A DNA stretch of 64,000 nucleotides, from NCBI GenBank assembly GCA_023853785.1, contig JAJIRX010000640.1, positions 124,001 to 188,000 of the forward strand. Reading direction: 5' to 3'. The notes beneath the pieces were generated by a model. It was not told the origin of the DNA, did not search any database, and saw only the letters and a list, made by a program, of their open reading frames with translations. Source of the stretch: Psilocybe azurescens (Eukaryota; Basidiomycota; Agaricomycetes; Agaricales; Agrocybaceae). Within the stretch, counting starts at the first letter, position 1; the number at the start of each line of letters is the position of its first letter. Shown in pieces: positions 47,203 to 58,273 of the stretch. The position numbers and the translations under genes are program-made.

Positions 47203-48792
47203 CAGTGGCTCAAAAAACTGTCCCACTTTCTGTAACTTTTGAATTAAATTGCTAATAACATGGAAACCCTTTAACTAAAAAATCCGAAATTAATATATGT
47301 TATAGTTGAATATGTAACCTTCATAATTGCCTCCAAGATCATGTGATTCGGATAAAAAATGATTGAGTAATAAAATACACAAAATAATACAAAAGTGGGA
47401 CAGTTGTTTGACCCACTATAATGATACTAATATCTACCATATAACAAGAAAAATTGCATTGTATAAATTGTGAGAAAAATAAACAAAGTCATGTGACACT
47501 ATTTATAAAAGTTTGTCATATTGAGATCAAGTTTAACAATCTTTCTTTCTTTCCACCACCACATCTTTCTTTCCATTACCACATGAAGTCCTCTCAGCAC
47601 TCCTCTATCATTTCTCTTTTGAAGAAGGCTTTTCTGTTTATCAAATAGAGTCCAAAACAGGTTTTGGGAAGTCAGCCATAGGAAGGATCAAGAAAGAGAT
47701 CAATTTTGACAAGGAAAACAACAAAAGTGAACGTCCTTCCAAGCTCATCCTAAGGGATAAACAAGCAATTGTATGCCAAATCACTACTGGAAAACTGGAC
47801 AATGCTGTCCAGGCTACCCACTATATCAACAATGCCATCACCTTTTCTGTTTCTCCCCAAACAGTCAGAAATGCCCTCAAGGAAAATAATTTGTGCTCTG
47901 TTGTCAAATCAAAGCAACCTCTTCTTAAAGCTATTCATTGTCAAAAGCATCTCAAATTTGCTCAGACCCATGCAAACTGGACTGTGGAGGACTGGAAAAG
48001 GATACTCTGGTCAGATGAAACAAAGATCAACAGGATTGGCTCAGATGGCAAGGTGTACACCTGGAAATCTAGAGGTGAATCAATCTCTGATAGAATAACC
48101 ACACCAACTGTCAAGTATGGAGGAGGGAATAATCTCATGGTATGGGGGTGTATAAGCTGGAATGGGATGGGGACACTTGTGGAGGTTGAGGGAAAGATGA
48201 ATGCAGTACAATACTGTGAGATTTTGGAGCATGGGCTGGATGAAAGCTTTGAAAACTTGGAGATGACAGAAGGAGAGGATTTTTCAGCAGGATAACGACC
48301 CCAAACACACCTCCAAAAGGGCCAGTCAGTGGTTTTGGATAACAATATTGAAGTTATGGAATGGCCTCCTCAATCTCCTGACATCAAACTCATTGAACAC
48401 TTGTGGGTGCATCTCAAAAGCAGATAAAATACCACCCAAAGGAGTATTTGAATTGTGGGAGAGACTGGCTGCAGAATGGAACAAAATCCCTCCAGAAACA
48501 TGCCAAAATCTCATAGAAAGCGTGCCAAGGAGAATGGAGGCTGTTATCAAGGCAAAGGTTGTCATACTAAGTATTAAATAGAGAGTCAAACAACTGTCCC
48601 ACTTTTGTATTATTTTGTCTATTTTATTACTCAATCATTTTTTTAAAATCACATGATTTTGGAGACAATTATAAAGGTCACATGTTCAACTATAACATAT
48701 ATTAATTTCAGATTTTTTAGTTGAAGAGTTCCCATGTTATTAGCAATTTAATTAAAAAGTTGCAAAAAGTGGGACAGTTTTTTGAGCCACTG
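47203..48792 (+). mobile_element. Tc1/mariner element
   Basis: Inverted ends CAGTGGCTCAAAAAACTG (47203) and its complement (to 48792), similar for about 60 bp (through GCTAATAACATGG). TA follows on the right; the left flank reads ACA. 1.59 kb with one transposase gene. The flanks carry ATTCCA-rich repeats on both sides, as if inserted into one. Confidence 0.85.
47584..48581 (+). pseudogene. Tc1-type DD34E transposase
   Basis: Starts at ATG 47584 (MKSSQHSSIISLLKK), a helix-turn-helix N-terminus with TGFGKSAIGRIKKE. The catalytic core includes LWSDETKI (first Asp, about 48010), the QQDNDPKHTS block (second Asp, about 48290) and SPDIKLIEHLW (Glu, about 48385), matching the Tc1 DD34E spacing. 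Frame breaks near 47630, 48278, 48340 and 48424. About 330 residues, normal for the family, but inactive. Confidence 0.85.
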
Positions 48793-49379
48793 TAGATTCC
48801 AGCTGTATTCCAGTCATTCCACATTCTTTTCAAAAGGTTGAACTTGAAAATATTAAATATAAAGTCTGTTGGAATTTATTCCAACTATTTTTCAACTATT
48901 CTATTATTATTTGGATCTGATTATACAAAGTAGAGCAATATAAATGGAACTTCTATAATAAATTTTATCTTGACTTTATGCAAATAAATATTCATATGTA
49001 CACTACTATACACTTCTTTGTATGTCTTACTTATTAATCATCATTTCCTTCCACATTCCAGTGTCTGAAAAGTTTTTCATTTTCATCTTCATTCTTATTT
49101 TTATTCTCATTCTCATCTTCGCCTTCATTATTGTTTTTTTTTAAATTTTTTATTTATTTTTATTTATTTTGTTTCGTTTTCCTTTGCCTTTTGTATAATA
49201 TGCTGTGTGTGATAGGACAGCATTGAGTGCAAAAACCAATTAAAATTCCAGATTTCATGTGTTTAAGAATTGATTCAAAGCCACCAAGCCAAGAGTTTAA
49301 TTGTTCACATGCCTATATAATTGAGTTAAGTTAATTTATTCATATTACCTAGTATATCACTTACTTGTGTATTATAAGC
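48793..49379. other. AT-rich DNA without a gene
   Basis: ATTCCA-containing repeat remnants and a poly-T/ATTTT tract around 49080-49170. Nothing else seen. Confidence 0.5.
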
Positions 49380-51713
49380 TCATTTATAATATGCATTATC
49401 ATGTTTATTTGTGGCTACAACAACAAGATTTGGAGCAGAACCATTCAAAGGAGCAGGATTACAGTATTTATGACACATGTACCCAGTTGTTCTGTGATTG
49501 ATATAGTGATAAAAATCCATAATAAATTGACTTGTTTTTTTCCATATCTCCCAGCTTCCATTTTTATACAAGTTTGAAGCACTTTACAAGCTTTGTTGAT
49601 GCAAATATAAGCTGGTCAAGATTGTTCTGTTGGATATACTAATGAGAACAAGTTCAGAATTTTAGTTGGTGATTCAGATTTATCAAACTTTGTCCATGCA
49701 ATTACAATACCACATGGTGCACATATTGTTTCCACACAATAAAATTGACCTGGACTAAAGTAATGCAATTTTAGAATTTCTACATCATCATTATTATTAT
49801 TATGTGGTCATTGAATTATTTCAATAGCTGGTTTCCAAAGAGCATTTTTATTTGGCCTTTGTAACATTCTTTAAACAATTTAACTTGTGCTTTTTCCATT
49901 TATGTTGATGTATAGCTTAAGCTTCTGTGTCTCTAATCTTTTAATTTTGGCAGCTATGCACTCTGCAGCAGGTACCATAAACATGTTGGTGTGTTGCACA
50001 AAACACACCACCTTTTGCATTGATCAAATCAGCAGTACAACCCTCATAGGCACAATGCTGAACAAAGTGAATACTATTTTTTATCAGATCATTATCAAAT
50101 CCACTTACAGTAGGTTCCATCACAATACCATCTAAAACAATCATTTTTATTGGTGCACAATCAGAACTATCATTTGAATTGACTTTATAATTTCTTTCTT
50201 TTATTTCTCAATGAGCTATAGCAGTGTCATTTGCTGATTGTGCAGCATCTTCACCAATTAATACAGGAACATGTTCATGTTCATCCTGCCCAACAACTGC
50301 TGCTAGATCTTCATTTGCAAGTGTAATATTATCAGCCACATGTTTGTACTTTTGGGTACATTCTGAACAAGAATGCTGCATGCCTACTTTGATCACCCCT
50401 TTATTTCCAAGACATCTGAAGGCTTCAGTGGTAACCTCTTCAATATCTAGATTATCAGACAACTCCATATTTATACATATCTGATCCACTTGCAACTGTT
50501 TAAATTGATGCTTGAATAAATGCTTACCATATTAATTGCCTTGTGATTGATATATTTGGATTAGTATCAGCAATGCAATCATTATAGAATTGGGTATATT
50601 GCAGAAGCATAAAAATTGTATATTCCATTTAACACAGATTTAGAAAAATTGTGATCTATCCATATTGATTTGCCAATTTTAAGAAAGTGAGCTGTATTTA
50701 AATAGCATTGTTTCTATTCTTGTCCTTCTTTAAAACATTCATAATCAGCATAATAGCTTGTGTCACATTTTTAACAAGTAAAGGAGTGTCTTCATAGATA
50801 ATGTTGTCTTTTATCAATGTAACCAGTGGAACATCTTATGGTTTACTTGTCTGAAGTAAAGCTCATTGTTCACAACTGGCATCTATACACACTGCAGCAA
50901 TTGGACAAATACATGAACAGCTTTGATAGATTCATGAGAAATAGGCAATAGCTTCTGTTTAAACTTTCCTGACTTTGTATATGGAGTAAGACCCATTAAT
51001 TTTGCAAAATAATTCAGTTTGTTTGATATTTCAAGCATTTGTTGATGCTGTTGAGTTGGAAATTCTCTTTCTTTAAACAAAGATTTTGTATTGTCTTTGA
51101 ATCTCCATAGCACTGCTCTAGCTGAAGATTTTATCCATCTAGTTGCAATAATCTGTCTTTCATCTGGAAAAACAGGATTTTGTTGTCAAGCATGGAGAGT
51201 TAGTAACTCTGGATTTTCAGTCAATGTGAACAGTAAGGCCAATACAGTAGCAAGTGATATATTAGAACTAAATGTTTCCTGAATAAATTCACTGAACACA
51301 TTGAAATTTATATCAGGAAAGTTTGCAGATTGTGGAATAGCAAATACACCTGGCATCAGAGTACTCCACAATAAAATTCAGAAAATGATATGATTTTGAG
51401 AAAAATAATAAAGTCCCAAAATATGCAACCAAATCAAACAAGAGACACTGAGTAGAGCATATTGATAACTTTTGTGTACAAGTTTGAAAAATAAGAGAAT
51501 TGAAACAGAACTATAAGTACAAATGCATTGGCATGCACAGCCTCAAAAGACCAGAGAGATTGAATAAATGGCGCAACAATAGTTGTTTACTGCGGTATGT
51601 TTTTGTTAAATTTATTGTACTTGTGGTTGAACTTGTTTGCAAATAGACCTTGAATGTGAGTGTTCTTTTTATAGTTTATCTATGTCAGTCTGAATCAATT
51701 GTAATAAATTCAT
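49380..51713 (-). pseudogene. KDZ-associated CxC5/CxC6-like cysteine-cluster protein
   Basis: Minus strand, probable start at 51713 (MNLLQLIQTDID). Then FSEFIQETFSSNISLATVLALLFTLTENPELL (51295-51186 region), IKSSARAVLWRFKDNTKSLF, KLMGLTPYTKSGKFKQKLLPISHESIKAVHV (about 51000), a CSECTQKYKHVADN cluster (about 50360, CxC5-like) and CAYEGCTADLINAKGGVFCATHQHVYGTCCRVHSC (50065-49960, shown in two parts: CAYEGCTADLINAKGG and VFCATHQHVYGTCCRVHSC; CxC6-like). These clusters accompany KDZ (Kyakuja-Dileera-Zisupton) transposons in mushrooms. Stops and frame shifts are many. Family call is from memory of the motif and needs a profile search. Confidence 0.6.
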
Positions 51714-51721
51714 GCTCACCT

Positions 51722-54700
51722 TAAATTCGATTGTCTTCAAAATAACAAGATCACAAATAAAAGGAAGACATGGATCAATTGCAGCAGCTGCTAACTGATA
51801 GGTTCTAAAGTGAGTCTTGTCTATCTTCTGTAAGGAATTGACAAGGCCATCTGAGTACCCCAACAGTCATGCCTTGCAAAGCTTAAATATTCCAAAGCTT
51901 GACTTGCTAAAATACTTCAAAATTGCTTTCAAAAGTTTTATTGAATGTGATATAGGTCAGTTTAAATTAAAGATACTGTAGATTAGATTTAACATACTGG
52001 TTTGAATGAGGGCAAAACTGTAATGTTCTTTATGGTGTTCTGAATGTGGTGAACACAATCCCACAACTCCAATATTGTAGACATAATTGCAGTAGTGTCT
52101 CAGCAGGCAGCCTTTGTTATGTTTGTGTTGTCAGATACAATAGCCACCCATCTATCAACCACCTAAGGGTCCCATGTTATCCAGCTGATAAGTGGGCACA
52201 AACCCTTTGGTTTCTGCCTGCTGATATGCCAAGTTTCTATTGATTTCCTCACCTGTGGAGATCTTGCTGGATATCTTTCAACTTGTCATTGTGTCTGGTT
52301 CTGAATACCTGGCACCTGCTGCCTGCTCATCACTGTGCTTGATGGTGGTAGCCTAAATATGGTAGTTGTCCCTGTCCCACCTCTCTTGTGCCAGTATGCA
52401 TGTGCTCCTGCCCTCTGGTGACAAGGACAATATTTCTACCATTTCTGGGTCGTTTCTCTTGATCTTTTTGCTATTTGTGATGTATAAATACATATAATGT
52501 ATGTTCTGACATCAATATTATTAATTTCCATCTGTGGGTAGCACAATTTACTGTGCAGGCTTGCATGCTCAAGACCACCATTGAGATTTATCTAAAGGAA
52601 ATGTCCCAGAGAGCTATAATGTTCCACATATCTTTTATTAAGACCCTTAATTATGGGGAAAGCATCCAATGGCCTCTAATATAGTGGGAACATACCAATT
52701 CTGGTGGTGTAACTAGGTACAACTTGAAAGGACCAGTCTCATAACACATGTCCATCCAAAGTCTTTAATTTGTGATATTTAATATTTAAGGAGAACATGA
52801 TTCACAAAACTTCCCTTAAGGATGGGATATAATGTATCAAAGGATGGTTATTCTCCTATACACCCACAGAGTATTTCTTTTCTAAAAGTGCTTTGAGACA
52901 AAATCCCAGGATATTATCCAGCAAAAATATAGTATTGGACAATGTGTGTATGAATATGAGGTTGAAATAGGAGTGCCTTATCTGGAACTAAAGTAATAAA
53001 GAGGAGGTGGAAGAGCATATGTCATCAAATACTATAACACTTCTCACCCACTAATAATCTGTCTCTATCAAAATTAGTGCTTTATTTAGCCATAGGATAT
53101 ACTATATTACCCACCTACATAGTATAGGATAGCCTGTGGACATCTATGGAGGGTAGTACAAAAGGAATTAGTAGAAGTGTGCAAAATAGATGAATTTTGC
53201 ACTTTCCATATGCATAAGTGGTTTAAAATTTACATAAATACATGGGCATATGCTTATTAATATTCCACACAATATGTAAAAGATTTGAAGGAGATCAGAG
53301 TAGTTCTTGTGAAGATATAAACAAAAGACCTTGAAAAGAGCTACAAACATCAGAGTTACAATTATGTGACTATTTTGGGATAATGTACATTGGATGTCTC
53401 TCAAATCATTTTGTTCATATCTCCACAACAACTATTTTGATCTCCTTCAAATCTTTTACATATTGTGTGGAATATTAATAAGCATATGCCCATGTATTTA
53501 TGTAAATTTTAAACCACTTATGCATATGGGAAAGTGCAAAATTCATCTATTTTGCACACTTCTACTAATTCCTTTTGTACTACCCTCCATAGATGTCCAC
53601 AGGCTATCCTATACTATGTAGGTGGGTAATATAGTATATCCTATGGCTAAATAAAGCACTAATTTTGATAGAGACAGATTATTAGTGGGTGAGAAGTGTT
53701 ATAGTATTTGATGACATATGCTCTTCCACCTCCTCTTTATTACTTTAGTTCCAGATAAGGCACTCCTATTTCAACCTCATATTCATACACACATTGTCCA
53801 ATACTATATTTTTGCTGGATAATATCCTGGGATTTTGTCTCAAAGCACTTTTAGGAAAAAGAAATACTCTGTGGGTGTATAGGAGAATAACCATCCTTTG
53901 ATACATTATATCCCATCCTTAAGGGAAGTTTTGTGAATCATGTTCTCCTTAAATATTAAATATCACAAATTAAAGACTTTGGATGGACATGTGTTATGAG
54001 ACTGGTCCTTTCAAGTTGTACCTAGTTACACCACCAGAATTGGTATGTTCCCACTATATTAGAGGCCATTGGATGCTTTCCCCATAATTAAGGGTCTTAA
54101 TAAAAGATATGTGGAACATTATAGCTCTCTGGGACATTTCCTTTAGATAAATCTCAATGGTGGTCTTGAGCATGCAAGCCTGCACAGTAAATTGTGCTAC
54201 CCACAGATGGAAATTAATAATATTGATGTCAGAACATACATTATATGTATTTATACATCACAAATAGCAAAAAGATCAAGAGAAACGACCCAGAAATGGT
54301 AGAAATATTGTCCTTGTCACCAGAGGGCAGGAGCACATGCATACTGGCACAAGAGAGGTGGGACAGGGACAACTACCATATTTAGGCTACCACCATCAAG
54401 CACAGTGATGAGCAGGCAGCAGGTGCCAGGTATTCAGAACCAGACACAATGACAAGTTGAAAGATATCCAGCAAGATCTCCACAGGTGAGGAAATCAATA
54501 GAAACTTGGCATATCAGCAGGCAGAAACCAAAGGGTTTGTGCCCACTTATCAGCTGGATAATGTGGGACCTTTAGGTGTATCAACACCAACAGCTTCTGT
54601 AATCTGCAATGGAGTAAGTCATTAGCTAGCTATAAAAAGGGTTAGGTATTGATACTACCTTGATTAGGTTACTGGTTATCCAGCTTCTATTATAGGATAC

Positions 54701-55450
54701 ACCACTTTCTTTATGAGCACCAAGAAACAAGCTGCATTGATCAGGTGTAGTAGCATGTGCTCTGTAAAATGACTTTCTGCAACATATAGTGGTGCCATCA
54801 AATATTAAAGTCAGGTTGTCCTCTGTTTTAAGGAACTCAATCATTTTCTCTTGGATGAAAACAGCCTCTTGATGAATAGATGTGTTTCAAAAGAGATCTG
54901 AGCCACTAGTCTGATATATCCCATTTAACTTGTGCATCAGCTCCTTTCATTTGGATGAGTCAAGGATATTGGGGACCAGACCACAGACACAGATAAGATG
55001 CATGATTATGTGGTCAACAGAATTTTGGAATACTTTATGCTTTACAACTTTGGCAAGCTTTCCAGCAGCACATAGCAGAGCAAGGTAGTGTTTTTGTTTT
55101 GTAACGGGAGCACTTTCAAAAATGTTGACAGTTTGGTTGAGCATCTAGTACTCTGAGACTGTGATGTAAAAGTTGAGGGTGAGGAGGGTAAGGAGGCAGA
55201 TTCAAGCTGCAACCCCAAAAAGGAATTATTTGAGGCCTTGACAGCTTCTTTGAACAAGTCAAGACTGTGCAGTTTGAGCATAGAACATCTAGAGGAATGC
55301 TTGAGAACATGTCCATACTGTATATTTCCAGCTACAAGAAAGCTGCAGCCTTTTGCAATACATAAATATGATAAACTTCTATTTGCATCTATGTATCTGA
55401 TAACAAGTCAGTTAAGAAGATCATCAGGTCTATGTCCACCCTTGGTTAAA
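51722..55450 (-). pseudogene. hAT-like transposase, copy C (interrupted by palindromic element)
   Basis: From the 5' side: BED-like part with VLKHSSRCSMLKLHSL (about 55290), VDHIIMHLICVCGLV (about 55015, the site where copy A has the MITE), DUF659 segment FDGTTICCRKSFYRAHATTPD (about 54800). After the insert come VAIVSDNTN...HHIQNTIK (52130-52010) and YQLAAAAIDPCLPFICDLV (about 51780), ending TIEFK followed by GTGAGC, a possible splice donor. Stops are scattered. Catalytic and dimerisation regions are not recognisable beyond this, and the CxC-like gene starts 9 bp further on. Confidence 0.65.
52160..54578. mobile_element. 2.4-kb palindromic (foldback) element
   Basis: Two arms of about 1.17 kb (52160-53327 and 53406-54578) are inverted copies with few mismatches around a core of about 80 bp. 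Ends are CACCTAA...TTAGGTG. The hAT target is duplicated: TATCAAC at 52153-52159 and 54579-54585, with the unoccupied site visible at 166-175. No transposase ORF; the small ORFs at 53168-53431 (minus) and 53394-53621 (plus) are the same arm read twice. Confidence 0.9.
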
Positions 55451-55568
55451 GTGCTTTGCTGAATTGTTAAATATTGTTGCTAATTAGTATGAATTTTAAT
55501 TAAAGCCACAATCAAATCCATAATATATGACATTAATTCTGGAGCTTCTCTCACAACTTTAATGGCTT

Positions 55569-56090
55569 TTACAGGCAGAATTTCTGTGGTAAAAGAGTTG
55601 ATACAAGATCACTTTTTAGATTAAATGGAATCTTAAAAACCTTCTCAGCTCCTCTAGACACATCAATAATCCATTTTTTCAGAACATTGTTGTTTGGAAA
55701 ATGTGTGCAGTAATTACAAAGGACATCATGAATGGCACAAGCTGTGGTTCCATGCTCCAAAATTGGCAGAATACCATCACCAGTTGATCTTGCAGTATGC
55801 CCAAATAAGTGCTCAAGATATATGTTGAATGCACTTGCTTTGCATCCCATCATTTCAACAAGCTCTTCATATAGCCAGTAATTGACTATGGAAGCATAGT
55901 GTGAGATATCAGTTCCATATGTGGAATTAAATAGCAGTTGGGTAGATAGATTTTCTAAGAAAAGGCATAATCTGTTCACAAATGGAACTAGCTCTTCTGG
56001 AGAAAGGGTTTTGGGGGACAGAATACATAGACATATTGATGATATGGAAGATAAACAGCTAAGTATTGTAGTATACACATGCAAGCTCAC
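55569..56090 (-). pseudogene. Unknown transposon-associated ORF, copy C
   Basis: 173 codons open with LVPFVNRLCLFLENLSTQLL, EELVEMMGCKASAFNIYLEH and GHTARSTGDGIL. Near-identical to 26600-26081. It lies upstream of the hAT-like ORF on the same strand and may be a separate accessory protein or its first exon. No recognised domain. Confidence 0.4.
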
Positions 56091-56155
56091 AGATTATCTG
56101 TGTTTCTATGACAACCATATGGTGTATTTGAATTTCTAACATTTCTAAAATGGAT

Positions 56156-57035
56156 CATAGACCCTTGATGTTAGTAACATGTTACATCAGCAAAACTGAC
56201 AAAACCATATATTGCATTGTGGCCTATATCAGGCAAGTTGATCATTTTGAGACTATATATGGGTGATCGAAACCTTTGTGCATCCTTGGAAAGTCATACA
56301 AACATTGTATTACATTACTATGCCCACTAATTATTCTAGTATTTTGAACTGGTTGAGTAAAAATTAAGGCAGTATTTAATTTAAGCAAAATATTTATTCA
56401 ACTTTACTTTCAGTGGTAATTTTTAGTGGACCATTGAGGTACATTGCATTTTGGAAACTTTTTCTGTATTCTTGTAAGTTACTATAGGCATAAGTTTTGT
56501 ATGTAAAATACACTAAACATTGGTACAAGATTTAATTGTATATCAATTATTTTGGCTCTCCCAGACAGGCCGCTTTTTTAGATAGTGACATAAACTGTCA
56601 CGTACTTATATACAGTAATGATGTATTAGTGTAGTAGTTAGAATAGGTATTTAATTGTGTTCTGTGAAGGTGGTGGTTTAATCCTGGTAAGAGGTATTTC
56701 AATTAAATGTGATAATGTGATAATCTGAATAATCAATTGGAGTTATATAAGAGTGCTATGTATTTTGTAGCAACATTAAATGATCCAATATTTTACTGTA
56801 AAATTGCCCTCTTGGTGGCTGTGGAAAATAGTTTTGTCATGCGAGATTAACAAAGATTTAAGCTACCTTACAAGGACTACAAAGATTTTATTTTTAGCTA
56901 ATTCTGGCTGTGACTTACAAATAAGGAGTCTGTTTGTTTCACTTTACTGTGCCTTTTGGGCATTTGCATCGCTTTGTTGCCTTTCAAGGACATTGGATTC
57001 CAATATATTCTTTTGCGATTTTGTCAATGCAGTAA
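56156..57035. other. Copy-C-specific spacer
   Basis: About 880 bp present here but not at the equivalent place in copy A (26640/26651). Contains ORF 56780-57166, which runs into the following repeat and is probably chance. No inverted ends were found. It is either an insertion in C or a deletion in A. Confidence 0.45.
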
Positions 57036-57273
57036 CACCTATTTATAACATGTGTAACAAATTGATGAATTTCTCACCATACCCTATTGCAACAATAAAC
57101 TATGAATATTGTAGGAATAAATTGAGATTACATCATAAAATAAATTGCAATTTATTGGTCATATGATAGTCTACCATTGTATAAAATTTTAACTTATTAG
57201 GTTGAGTTGTTCTTGAGTTATTCAAGAAACAGTCCAACTTGAAAAATCATTTGAACAATTCTGTCCCTCACTG
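57036..57273. repeat. Tc1/mariner-like terminal repeat, copy C
   Basis: Same unit as 26651-26881, ending TCCCTCACTG then TA at 57274. Confidence 0.55.
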
Positions 57274-57640
57274 TAGGTCATATATATACACCTAGAGTAC
57301 ATACACCACCTCAGTCTAATTATATGCAACTGAGATAAAATTCTACATTCTCAACTTAGAGTTATTTCCATACTTACTGTACCATAGTCATGCATTGCCA
57401 CATCTTATCTAAGTACAGACTTTTATCTTTAGTCAAATTATGTGACTGAGTCATGCATTGTAACATCTTATCTAGATTAGAACTTTAACAATCTGTAGAT
57501 GTACTGAATAATTATGAATGATATCCAGAGCAGAGGTGATGGATAATGGCAAGAGAGATGTACAATCAGTATCTGTAGAGGCAAATGTATCAATCAGTAT
57601 CCATAGGGGTAATGAATAATATCAATGGTGTTTGTTGCTT
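57274..57640. other. Duplicated flank shared with 26882-27250
   Basis: Almost identical over its whole length. No ORF. It contains direct repeats of AGTCAAATTAT-like and CATTGTAACATCTTATCTA-like segments. Marks that copies A and C were duplicated together with this flank. Confidence 0.55.
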
Positions 57641-57645
57641 TGCAG

Positions 57646-58030
57646 AGTGATGTCATGGTGTACACTAAGAGCAGCCATCTATGTGAGTGGCATATATACT
57701 GGCAAGTATCCTTGGTTGCAGGTATGAACTGAGTATATGAGATAGGTAGAGCCTGTGCGTCAAGTTCGAGTCGCAATTAATGGCGACGAAGACTACTCGG
57801 AAAACCAATATGACGGCCAGTATATATCAGTCGGCTACTCAGGGCACGGAATGCCTTGCACCTACATCTGGTCAGTCACCCCTTTATGTATGATTCCTTG
57901 ACCGGTTACATTTAACTACAATTGTTTTCTCTCACCAGCGCTGAAGTTGTAGCAGACATGATTGCAGCACAGATACAAGGCAAGGACTGGAAAGCGCCCG
58001 CATGGCTTCTACGAAACCTTGAGATGGAAT
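57646..58030 (+). pseudogene. FAD-dependent oxidoreductase 3' end, copy C
   Basis: Exon remnants: 57646-57682 (SDVMVYTKSSHL, degraded from SGVMAYTKSGDPF), 57746-57870 (VEPVRQVRVAINGDEDYSEN..., GQYISVGYSGHGMPCTYI), 57939 on (AEVVADMIAAQIQGKDWKAPAWL). As in copy A the normal stop region is deleted. The conserved GDPF turn is lost, so this is a relic. Confidence 0.65.
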
Positions 58031-58273
58031 ATATATCATCGGTATGCATCTACTTATCATTTGCGAATACCAGTATATTCGGCGGTGGATAAATGCATCG
58101 ATTCTGATTTTGACATCGTGTTCGGAAATCTTTGGTGTATATGGATCAGCTGAAGGTTGTTTCAGAGTTGGAACTCGGCACACACTTTGCAGCGCCAAAA
58201 TTCAGCAAGTGCAGACATATCAGTTGTGGCACCCAACCTAAGCGTTCAAAGCGTTAACATTCAATTTGGTATT

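Noticed and set aside
47769..48098. 109-codon ORF at the Tc1 element
   Set aside because: Wrong frame of the transposase; the frame with LWSDETKI overlaps it.
53168..53621. Two ORFs of 75-87 codons in the palindrome as genes
   Set aside because: They are the same arm sequence read from both sides, with no recognisable motif.
56780..57166. 128-codon plus ORF in the copy-C spacer
   Set aside because: It runs into the Tc1-like terminal repeat and has no counterpart in copy A and no motif.
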